A stretch of DNA of 10,367 nt from an uncultured Enterobacter sp. (lineage in GTDB: Bacteria; Pseudomonadota; Gammaproteobacteria; Enterobacterales; Enterobacteriaceae): contig CAMKZP010000080.1 in NCBI GenBank assembly GCA_946477805.1, forward strand, positions 1 through 10,367, read 5' to 3'. Made by a program: the position numbers and the translations under genes. Under the pieces are notes generated by a model. That model made no database searches. It worked only from the letters and a program-made list of their open reading frames with translations, and was not told the DNA's origin. Below are positions 1 through 6,456 of this stretch, in pieces (position 1 is the first letter of the stretch; each line of letters opens with the position of its first letter).

Positions 1-443
1 ATGTAGATCGTGGGGGAGGGCTTAAAGATATTTACGATTACCTGAACTCCCCAAGCGTGAAAGAAAAGGATAAAATTGTCACCTTGACGAGAGATGGCAT
101 TCGCTCACGACAATTCAAAAGTCTGGGCTATCTGTCTATAGCATCATCGCTCGATGAGATGAAAAATATTGGTTTAATTGTGCATTCTTCATCAACTCCT
201 GAACGCTGGAGGAAACAAATACTCTTCTACATGAATGCTGATTTTTTGACGCCTCGCCAGGAAGATATTATCAGATTATATGAATGCGGGATGCAAACTT
301 CGGAAATTTCATTGCGGTTAGGGATCTCGGTGAAAACGCTTTATGCCCATATGGAAAAAGCTTTTACACAGTACAATGCAAAAAGTTTGGCTGAGTTTAT
401 TTTTTACAAAAACAATTACACCCTACTCAATAAAGTTGCTTGA
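1..443 (+). CDS. LuxR/GerE-type transcriptional regulator, 5' end outside window
   Basis: This is a DNA-binding regulator of the LuxR/FixJ class. A GTG at position 57 could serve as a start, but the frame is open all the way back to base 3 (reading VDRGGGLKDIYDYL before that GTG), so the gene very probably begins upstream of the window. The last ~147 codons are visible. A GerE helix-turn-helix lies at about 246-410: it opens with LTPRQEDIIRLYECG, and the recognition helix region is TSEISLRLGISVKTLYAH. The segment before it has no recognisable phospho-acceptor features and could be the end of a degenerate receiver domain, as in RcsA or BglJ. It ends convergently to etk, 196 bp away, and is AT-rich compared with the right half of the window. 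A role in controlling the adjacent capsule operon is inference from position only. I cannot assign it to a named gene. Confidence 0.8.
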   Translation, partial: VDRGGGLKDIYDYLNSPSVKEKDKIVTLTRDGIRSRQFKSLGYLSIASSLDEMKNIGLIVHSSSTPERWRKQILFYMNADFLTPRQEDIIRLYECGMQTSEISLRLGISVKTLYAHMEKAFTQYNAKSLAEFIFYKNNYTLLNKVA

Positions 444-506
444 TTCATTATCGGTTAACATTATCCAGGATGCTTTTCATTTGCCCTTTTCTACTCAGGC
501 AACTGT

Positions 507-535
507 GGGGAGCTGAGATTATATCTCCAGCCCCC
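507..535. other. Imperfect hairpin in the convergent gap
   Basis: GGGGAGCTGAGAT (507-519) faces ATCTCCAGCCCCC (523-535). The arms pair along nearly their whole length with two single-base bulges and a 3-nt loop. It lies between the ends of the LuxR gene and etk, where a terminator for both would be expected. No T-tract follows on either strand, so it is not a canonical intrinsic terminator. It may be a weak or Rho-assisted end, or an RNA 3'-end stabiliser. The remainder of 444-639 shows nothing I can name. Confidence 0.3.
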
Positions 536-639
536 CAGTATCGTGTAGTGAACGGTTTCTCCTGGTGAGCAACCCTACCTGAACTCAGTCCCATCAGGCG
601 GTACAACTGCGATGACGTACTAAAAGCAACTATTTCCCG

Positions 640-2823
640 CTACCGTTTCTTCCCCGAAGCATCGGTGTATCCATAATCGCTGTATCCTGAACCATAATAA
701 AGGGCTGCTGACTTCACCACGTCATTCAATACTACACCTTTTACCGACACCCCATTCTGTAGCAGCCGTTTAACACATATTTGCATCTCTTTCACGCCGG
801 TGGCGCGATGACGAGCAACCAACAAAGTTGTTGATGCCATCTGGCCAATCAATGATGCATCCGTTACTGCGAGTATTGGCGGGGTATCCACTATCACCAT
901 GTCATAGCGTTCGTCAGCCCATGAAAGTAGGGCCTGGAAAGATTGACTCATGAGCAACTCGGCGGGATTAAGCGGTGCAATTCCGGCAGTTATGACGTCG
1001 ATTTCTCCTGCAGCATACCGCTGTATTGCTTCGTGATGATCTGCAGTTCCGGTAAGTATATCGACCAAACCACATTGATTGGTGAGTGAAAAAATTTCAT
1101 GAACATAGCCTTTGCGCATATCTGCATCAATAAATAACACCTTCTGACCCGCCTGAGCAATAATTGCCGCCAGGGATGTGCTTATAAGCGTTTTTCCACA
1201 ATTTGGGGTGGATCCCGATATCATAACGACATGATTACTGGCATCCATCATCGTAAAATGCAGGCTTGTACGTAGTCCGCGGATTGCCTCAACAAACAGA
1301 TCGTGTGGATGAACCACCGGCAGAAAAGGTACATCCCGGATTTTGTGTCGGGAGTGTTTTGTCAGGAAATTTTTACTGCACAAACGCGTTTCTTTCCACA
1401 ACCAAACGGAGCGTGGAACCATAGCGAGTACCGTGATCCCTAAGGCTTCGAGTTGCTCCGGCGTTTCTATTCCTCTGTGCAGTGCCTGGTTTATTAATAC
1501 GATAGCGGAAGAAAAAAAGAGCCCTGAGAGAATACCCACTACAACAATTAATAATTTTTTGGGTTTAATCGGTTCAGGCTCCGTCTGGGCTTTATCAATA
1601 CTTCGTGCATTTCCGATCGCTCCTGAGCGGGAGAGATTCAGCTCCTGCTGGCGCGTCAGCAATTGCAAATAGATGGCACGGCCGGTATCAACATTCCGAC
1701 TGAGCCGAAAGATTTCCTGCTGGGTGGTTGGCATCCCTGCCACTTTTTTTGTTAATGATTTTTTGGTTTCTTCAAGTATTTGACGTTTATCCAGCAAGGC
1801 TCTGTAAGTAGGGTGATCGCGTTTAAAATGCTGTGAAATCTCAGCTTCCCGGAAAGTTATTTCGTTGAGCTGGTTATCAACATTTACAATCTGTTCCAGA
1901 ACAGTTTTCGCCTCCAGGCTAAGATCAACAGAATCCCGCTGCTGGCGATAACTATTCAGCTTCTCTTCAGCCTGATCCAGTTCATCTCTTATTTGCGGCA
2001 TATAACGGTTCAAAAACTTCAGGCTTTGCGCATCCTGAGCTGACTGGCGCGCTATATTTTGCTGCAAATAATTGTCCACAATGCTGTTCAATGTTTTAGC
2101 GATGAGCTCCGCTTCAGTTCCTGTTAATGATAGTCTCAGTACGCCACTCTGCTTCGCAACTTCTGTAACGGTAAATTGACCGCTCAGTGCGTTGATGGCT
2201 TCCGCTTTTGATATTTCGCTTAGCGAAAATTGCGAACCTTTTGGCGATAACAAAGAGGTGACTAAGATAGTAACGTTGTCTTTTTTGAGAGTTTTACCGA
2301 CTTCTCCCTCTGCCTGAATTTTCTCTCCATCAATACGGAAATGGTTATTGCCAAGGTTCGTAAGCGTTAGCGCTGCGGGCTTGCCGTTCACCTTTGGAAT
2401 TTGCAATTCAGCAACGATTAATGTTCGCGGCTTCTCTCCCATTATTTTTGCGAATATTTTACCCAGTATGGGAAACCATCGCGGCTTAACTTTATAATTC
2501 AGCCTTAAATCTTCTACCGTCTTGCCAAGAACCATGCGTGATTTCATCAGTATCATTTCTGGTTCCGCTTCCGGAGAAAGCCCTGTACTGATCTGACTCA
2601 AACTCTTAAGCAGGCCATTGCTCTGCTTATTCTCAATCTGTATCAGGGCGTCCGCGGTATAAACAGGCGTAGCGATGAAAGCATAGAACGATGCGCAAGC
2701 CCCAAAAAATAATGTTATTCCGATGATAAAATGACGACGGTCGAACAATACACCCAGCAGATATATCAGGTCTAACTCTTGTTTATTAATTACTTCACTA
2801 TTATTTGTGATATTTAATGACAT
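640..2823 (-). CDS. etk: Etk-like tyrosine autokinase / polysaccharide co-polymerase (BY-kinase)
   Basis: This is an inner-membrane tyrosine autokinase that regulates polymer length and export of a group 4 capsule or similar exopolysaccharide, acting with GfcE and reversed by Etp. It has 727 residues, close to E. coli Etk (726). The Wzz domain follows TM1 (about 32-52). A long coiled periplasmic region contains stretches such as DQAEEKLN and YRQQRDSVDL that I recall in Etk. TM2 is about 424-445, preceded by the Pro-rich TEPEPIKPKK. The cytoplasmic kinase has the oligomerisation motif ExxRxxR (E512, R515, R518), Walker A GSTPNCGKT (537-545), Walker A' VLFIDADMR (562-570) and Walker B MVIVDTPP (642-649). 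The C-terminal tyrosine cluster is Y709, Y710, Y714, Y717, Y719. Y573 matches E. coli Etk Y574, but A613 stands where I recall the partner R614. The ATG lies 18 nt after the etp stop; the best SD (AGGG) is about 11 nt away. The paralogue Wzc is the alternative, but neighbours and wording favour Etk. Confidence 0.93.
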   Translation of the reverse strand: MSLNITNNSEVINKQELDLIYLLGVLFDRRHFIIGITLFFGACASFYAFIATPVYTADALIQIENKQSNGLLKSLSQISTGLSPEAEPEMILMKSRMVLGKTVEDLRLNYKVKPRWFPILGKIFAKIMGEKPRTLIVAELQIPKVNGKPAALTLTNLGNNHFRIDGEKIQAEGEVGKTLKKDNVTILVTSLLSPKGSQFSLSEISKAEAINALSGQFTVTEVAKQSGVLRLSLTGTEAELIAKTLNSIVDNYLQQNIARQSAQDAQSLKFLNRYMPQIRDELDQAEEKLNSYRQQRDSVDLSLEAKTVLEQIVNVDNQLNEITFREAEISQHFKRDHPTYRALLDKRQILEETKKSLTKKVAGMPTTQQEIFRLSRNVDTGRAIYLQLLTRQQELNLSRSGAIGNARSIDKAQTEPEPIKPKKLLIVVVGILSGLFFSSAIVLINQALHRGIETPEQLEALGITVLAMVPRSVWLWKETRLCSKNFLTKHSRHKIRDVPFLPVVHPHDLFVEAIRGLRTSLHFTMMDASNHVVMISGSTPNCGKTLISTSLAAIIAQAGQKVLFIDADMRKGYVHEIFSLTNQCGLVDILTGTADHHEAIQRYAAGEIDVITAGIAPLNPAELLMSQSFQALLSWADERYDMVIVDTPPILAVTDASLIGQMASTTLLVARHRATGVKEMQICVKRLLQNGVSVKGVVLNDVVKSAALYYGSGYSDYGYTDASGKKR

Positions 2824-2841
2824 TAAAAATACTGCCCTCTA

Positions 2842-3285
2842 TTAGTTCAGCCTCTGAGCCCATTCCTGGCTTGCACGGCCAAGAATGGAAAAAACGTATT
2901 CAAATACCGCATAACTCTTACAATAGGGGTCCGGAATGTCTCGTATGCCCAGCCACTGTCCGTAGAGGAATGTTTTCCCCCTTGCTTCGGGCACCATCGC
3001 AGAAATTTTGTTAAGCTGGTCCGGAACCATCGTCAGGATGAGGTCGTAGTCATGTATCATTTGCGGAGTGACTCTCCGGGCCACGTGAGTCTCCAGCGAA
3101 ATACCAAGCTGCGCGGCAACTTCCTGCGCTCGGCTGTCTGCCGGGGAGCCGGTTAACCCTCGTATGCCAGCTGAGTCAATCCGAATATCGGGTATCAGTT
3201 GACGAAGAAATTGCTCTCCAACAGGAGAGCGGCAAATATTGCCAGTACAAACCACGAGAATTGAATTAAACATTATTGCGGCCAC
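2842..3285 (-). CDS. etp: Low-molecular-weight protein-tyrosine phosphatase Etp
   Basis: This cytoplasmic phosphatase removes phosphate from the C-terminal tyrosines of Etk, resetting the kinase cycle needed for polysaccharide export. From the GTG at 3285 it has 147 residues. The P-loop VCTGNICRS has the CX5R signature (nucleophile C13, R19). The general acid is D119 in DIPDPY. The end, RASQEWAQRLN, resembles E. coli Etp (148 aa) more than Wzb. Start choice is uncertain. The GTG at 3285 gives MAAIMFNSILVV, which lines up with the MAQLKFNSILVV I recall for Etp and overlaps the end of gfcE by 13 bp. The alternative ATG at 3273 makes a TAATG junction with the gfcE stop (143 aa). Neither has a clear Shine-Dalgarno, so translation is probably coupled to gfcE. 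The gene is the middle of gfcE-etp-etk. Confidence 0.92.
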   Translation of the reverse strand: MAAIMFNSILVVCTGNICRSPVGEQFLRQLIPDIRIDSAGIRGLTGSPADSRAQEVAAQLGISLETHVARRVTPQMIHDYDLILTMVPDQLNKISAMVPEARGKTFLYGQWLGIRDIPDPYCKSYAVFEYVFSILGRASQEWAQRLN

Positions 3286-4412
3286 GATCTGATATAACGC
3301 GTCGTTTCAGTGAGATCATGTACGCCACTAATGGTCGGAACCAGCTGCGTTATTACCCGGTTCCAGCGCGACAGTGGTGCCGTTGTGACGTAGACGATGT
3401 CGTACGGTTTGAGTTGGAATTCCGCCCCCAGTACCATCGCGGAGGCATCTTTCGCGTTAAGTTGATAAATATTGGCTATTTTTCCTTGCTTGCCAGCCTT
3501 TGGAATAGAACGGATAACAAAGATCCCCGTTGCGTCGGCCATATTTTGATTAAGGCCACCAGCGTTGCCAAGTGCCTCGGCGAGGGTCATTCCACTGCGA
3601 TCCATCTTGAACGTGCTTTGTTTAATCACTTCTCCCATGACGAATACCTTCAGTGCGTCATTGCGCGGTACGAATAAAATATCCCCGGGGTAGAGCAATT
3701 TATTTTGCTTAAGATCGCCATTTTGCATTAGCGCATAGAGTGACAGGCGAGAATCCCGGCCATTGTGCGTGAGCACCACATTGCGCCAGTCTGCATCGGT
3801 GGAAAGGCCTCCGGCTGCGTTAATGGCATCCATAACTGTCAACGGTAAATTGGTTATCGCCTGCTGGCCGGATTTGAGTACTTCGCCTGTCACATACGCT
3901 TTTTGCGAACGGAAAGAGGCCACGCTGACATCCACCTGTGGGCTTTCAATCACGCTATTAAGCCGGGCGGTAATATCGTCACGCACTTGAGATACGGTTT
4001 TGCCTGCCACCTTCATTTTTCCAATGTAAGGATAAAAAAGCGTGCCATCCGCATTTACCCAGTTACCGGTGTCACTTGCGCTTCGGTACTGCCCTGCAGG
4101 AGTAGTAAGCTCAGGATGATCCCAGACGGTTACGTTTAAAATATCCCCTGTTCCAATTCGATATTCCCAGTGCTTAACCTGCTCATCCAGTTCAGGATTG
4201 GCCTGCGCGCGGGAAACCACTGGGCGCATTGTCTCAATTAGCGAAGGGGTGACCCAAAAGATATCCACTTGATTGTCAATGTGAAAATCTTCGTCGTTTT
4301 TATTGATTATATTCTTCCCAGAAAGACTTAAGTTCTGACCGGGAGAAAAAACACATCCTGTTAACTGGGTTATAGAAAAGAATAAAAAAGCAAAGCGTAG
4401 AAAGGTTTTCAT
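3273..4412 (-). CDS. gfcE: GfcE, Wza-family outer-membrane polysaccharide export lipoprotein
   Basis: This is the outer-membrane channel subunit for capsule or exopolysaccharide export, of the octameric Wza type. It has 379 residues, the same as E. coli GfcE and Wza. A lipoprotein signal ends in the lipobox LTGC with C20 lipidated; residue 21 is Val, not Asp, consistent with outer-membrane sorting. The polysaccharide export domain begins near YRIGTGDILNVTVWDHPEL (about 84-102). Two SLBB-type repeats follow (about 170-250 and 254-345). The C-terminal segment from about 345 (APLSRWNRVITQLVPT) corresponds to the membrane-spanning amphipathic helix. The ending GVHDLTETTRYIRSWPQ resembles GfcE rather than Wza. 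No clear Shine-Dalgarno precedes the ATG (AACTTTTCACA before it). It is the first gene of the operon here. In E. coli gfcABCD precede it; here non-coding DNA does. Confidence 0.93.
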   Translation of the reverse strand: MKTFLRFAFLFFSITQLTGCVFSPGQNLSLSGKNIINKNDEDFHIDNQVDIFWVTPSLIETMRPVVSRAQANPELDEQVKHWEYRIGTGDILNVTVWDHPELTTPAGQYRSASDTGNWVNADGTLFYPYIGKMKVAGKTVSQVRDDITARLNSVIESPQVDVSVASFRSQKAYVTGEVLKSGQQAITNLPLTVMDAINAAGGLSTDADWRNVVLTHNGRDSRLSLYALMQNGDLKQNKLLYPGDILFVPRNDALKVFVMGEVIKQSTFKMDRSGMTLAEALGNAGGLNQNMADATGIFVIRSIPKAGKQGKIANIYQLNAKDASAMVLGAEFQLKPYDIVYVTTAPLSRWNRVITQLVPTISGVHDLTETTRYIRSWPQ

Positions 4413-4979
4413 TGTGAAAAGTTGCTGTAAGTTAGTAAAGTGTGATGTATCAATGCGTTATACTGTTATTCATTACGTTCAGGACACGGCATAGCATCAA
4501 AAAAATTTACCCAGAGCGTATAGAGATAATTTTATGATGCCTTTTGAAAACACTTAGCTATAAGATCGACGTATCTTCATTCTAATTGTTTTTTTATTAA
4601 GCCTGAGGACTTTTCGGTCCCGTTTTGGACTGCCTCAAGCTTGACGTGATAATAAATGAGGGGATTTAAATTTTTATAAAAAAGTCTGTGCAGCTGTTAT
4701 ATTTAAACCGTTTTATTTCCACGCACTGATTAATATACCGGCCTGGCGGCAGACATCCTAAACGGTTCGTGCGGCTTTATCGGACTTAATCACAGTGATG
4801 ATTTTACGTTTACAAAAAGGGCCTTATGCACAGAGAACTCCTTCTTTGGCAACATAAGCGTGCCGGAAGATCTCTTAAGATGAATGAATCTATTATGCGC
4901 AATACATACGCCGGGGCATTTTTCCCCACACACCTCACAAAAAACGATCCTCCTCTTTGATCGAAATTTCATCTTCGCC
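4413..4979. other. AT-rich intergenic region upstream of gfcE, with small dyads
   Basis: This holds the gfcE leader and the approach to the beta-glucoside operon. I see no gfcABCD remnant, JUMPStart/ops element on the capsule strand, or convincing RcsAB box. Dyads seen: AAGAT/ATCTT around CGACGT (4562-4577), and a stem 4601-4608 with 4633-4640 around GGAC-TTTTCG-GTCC-CGTTTT-GGAC, which pairs fully only in minus-strand RNA (one G-U). AACCGTTT (4706-4713) is complementary to AAACGGTT (4760-4767). A possible plus-strand promoter is TTGACG (4641) with TTTAAA (4665), spacer 18. No sigma-70 promoter for gfcE stands out. A doubtful mini-ORF at 4790-4972 is listed separately. Confidence 0.5.
4790..4972 (-). 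CDS. Possible Cys-rich 60-residue microprotein (doubtful)
   Basis: I do not recognise this protein. The 60-residue frame has four cysteines near the N-terminus, C12, C15, C19 and C23 (CEVCGEKCPGVC), followed by H26; such spacing could hold a metal ion. The N-terminus is basic (MKFRSKRR). A weak Shine-Dalgarno-like AGGCG sits about 4 nt before the ATG. It would be transcribed divergently from the beta-glucosidase, with the twin operator 7 bp upstream of its start. Against it: short length, AT-rich noncoding surroundings and no known family. It may be a chance ORF. Confidence 0.22.
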   Translation of the reverse strand: MKFRSKRRIVFCEVCGEKCPGVCIAHNRFIHLKRSSGTLMLPKKEFSVHKALFVNVKSSL

Positions 4980-4985
4980 TATATG
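4957..4985 (+). promoter_or_regulatory. Candidate sigma-70 promoter of the beta-glucoside operon
   Basis: TTGATC (4957-4962) and TATATG (4980-4985) are separated by 17 bp and match the -35 and -10 consensus at four of six positions each. The -10 overlaps the first operator palindrome, and transcription would begin near 4992, placing the second palindrome in the early transcribed region. That arrangement is typical of repression by steric block. It is inferred from sequence only. Confidence 0.4.
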
Positions 4986-5018
4986 ACTAGTCATGAAATT
5001 TAAATGACTAGTCATATA
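4980..5018. promoter_or_regulatory. Twin palindromic operator, probable GntR/HutC-type repressor site
   Basis: The perfect 12-bp palindrome ATGACTAGTCAT occurs at 4983-4994 and again at 5004-5015, with centres 21 bp apart (two helical turns, same face). Together with flanks, TATATGACTAGTCAT and its exact reverse complement form a 39-bp inverted repeat with a 9-bp AT-rich spacer. The core GACTAGTC resembles the HutC-subfamily core GT(A/C)TA(G/T)AC with symmetric T-to-A and A-to-T changes. The site ends 10 bp before the ATG of the first operon gene. Binding by the GntR protein at 7796-8512 is inferred from family and linkage. Confidence 0.8.
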
Positions 5019-5028
5019 GGGAGCGAAC

Positions 5029-6405
5029 ATGAATCAATCACTACCGGCCAACTTTTTGTGGGGCAACTCGGTGTCCAGCATGCAGACGGAGGGCGCCTGG
5101 AATGAGGGCGGCAAAGGGATGTCGGTGTACGACATTCGCGAAGCCGGGGAAAACATCTCCGACTGGAAAGTGGCGACCGACTCCTACCACCGCTATCGGG
5201 AAGATTTTGACCTGATGCAGGATCTGGGGATGAACTGCTACCGCTTTCAGATCTCCTGGAGCCGCGTGTGCCCGCAGGGCGACGGCGACTTCAACGAGGA
5301 GGGCATCGCGTTTTATGACCGCTTTATCGACGATCTCATTGCTCGCGGCATCGAGCCGATGATCTGCCTTTACCATTTCGATATGCCGCTGGCGCTGGCG
5401 CAGGAATATAACGGCTTTAACGATCGCCGGGTGATGGACGCGTTTATCCGCTACGGCAAAAAGATGATCGACTGCTTTGGCGACCGCGTGAAGTACTGGC
5501 TGACCTTCAACGAGCAAAACATCTTCCACATGCCGGAAGCCTTCCGCATTTCCGGCTACATGAAAGGCGAGAAGACCCTGCGCGAGCTGTATGAGCTGCA
5601 GCATCACACCATGGTCGCGCACATGGCGCTCACCGAGTACCTGCACCAGGCCAAACCGGGGCAGCTGATGGGCGGCATGCTGGCGCACCAGCTGATCTAC
5701 CCGGCCACCTGCAAACCGCGCGATATCTTCTGCGCCCAGCAGTATGACGAATTCCTCAACCAGAACCTGCTGCGCGTCTTCGCAGGGCAGGGCTACAGCC
5801 CGGCGGTGATGGCGGTGGTTGAGCAGGAAGGTTTTGGCGACATCTACCGCGCCGACGATCTTGCCCTGCTCGCGCGCACCAAAAACGACTATTTGGCCTT
5901 CAGCTATTACGCCAGCAAAACGCTGGACAGCGATGCCGTTCCGGAAGGCACGCCGGTTAACTATTACCTGCTGCACGGCGAGAAAAATAACCCGTATCTG
6001 AAAGCCACCGAATGGAACTGGCAGATCGACCCGCTGGGCTTTCGCACCATCATCACCCGCTACGCCAACGACTGGCGGATGCCGGTATTCCCGATTGAAA
6101 ACGGTATTGGGGTGATTGAGTCCTGGGATGGCGTGAACCCCGTCGACGACACCTACCGCATCGATTACCACCGGGCGCATATTAACGCCATGAAGGACGC
6201 GATGTTCGAGGACGGCGCGGAGGTTATTGGCTATCTCGGCTGGGGCTTAATCGACATTCTCAGCTCGCAGGGCGACATGCGTAAGCGCTACGGCGTGGTT
6301 TACGTCAACCGCGAGAACCACGACCTGAAAGATCTGAAGCGCGTGCCGAAGAAAAGCTACGCGTGGTTAAAACAGGTTATTCATACCAACGGACGCGAGA
6401 TGTAA
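5029..6405 (+). CDS. GH1 6-phospho-beta-glucosidase
   Basis: This cytoplasmic glycoside hydrolase family 1 enzyme cleaves beta-glucosides phosphorylated at C6' during PTS uptake (cellobiose-6-P, arbutin-P or salicin-P type). It has 458 residues, within the 450-480 usual for the family. The N-terminus has FLWGNSVSSMQTEGAW. The acid/base is E162 in TFNEQN (family TFNEP) and the nucleophile is E357 in PIENG (family ITENG, with Ile replacing Thr). The phosphate-binding signature of 6-phospho enzymes, Ser...Lys-x-Tyr, is present as SSQGDMRKRYG (S412/S413, K419, Y421). The ATG at 5029 has AGGGAG at 5 nt. It is the first gene of a three-gene operon; the permease starts 51 nt downstream. Codon use is markedly GC-richer than the capsule genes. 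Symbols such as bglA, ascB or chbF-like names cannot be assigned safely. Confidence 0.93.
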   Translation: MNQSLPANFLWGNSVSSMQTEGAWNEGGKGMSVYDIREAGENISDWKVATDSYHRYREDFDLMQDLGMNCYRFQISWSRVCPQGDGDFNEEGIAFYDRFIDDLIARGIEPMICLYHFDMPLALAQEYNGFNDRRVMDAFIRYGKKMIDCFGDRVKYWLTFNEQNIFHMPEAFRISGYMKGEKTLRELYELQHHTMVAHMALTEYLHQAKPGQLMGGMLAHQLIYPATCKPRDIFCAQQYDEFLNQNLLRVFAGQGYSPAVMAVVEQEGFGDIYRADDLALLARTKNDYLAFSYYASKTLDSDAVPEGTPVNYYLLHGEKNNPYLKATEWNWQIDPLGFRTIITRYANDWRMPVFPIENGIGVIESWDGVNPVDDTYRIDYHRAHINAMKDAMFEDGAEVIGYLGWGLIDILSSQGDMRKRYGVVYVNRENHDLKDLKRVPKKSYAWLKQVIHTNGREM

Positions 6406-6456
6406 GCCGTACGCTGCCGGGCCGTTTTTGTGACTGATTGATGGGAACTCTCCGCT

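Noticed and set aside
640..4412. Colanic acid wza-wzb-wzc
   Set aside because: The phosphatase and GfcE C-termini and the Etk coiled region resemble the group 4 paralogues more closely, and no wca genes follow.
4745..4756. GGCGGCAGACAT resembling the RfaH ops element
   Set aside because: It differs from GGCGGTAGNNT at the key T and lies on the plus strand, opposite to the capsule operon.
4789..4799. Palindrome ATCACAGTGAT
   Set aside because: It is short, lacks the 6-bp spacer of a CRP site, and is not near a credible promoter.
5041..6180. 379-codon open frame antisense to the 6-phospho-beta-glucosidase
   Set aside because: It is a shadow of a GC3-biased gene: the protein is repetitive in V, H, A and R, matches no family, and the sense gene has full GH1 motifs.
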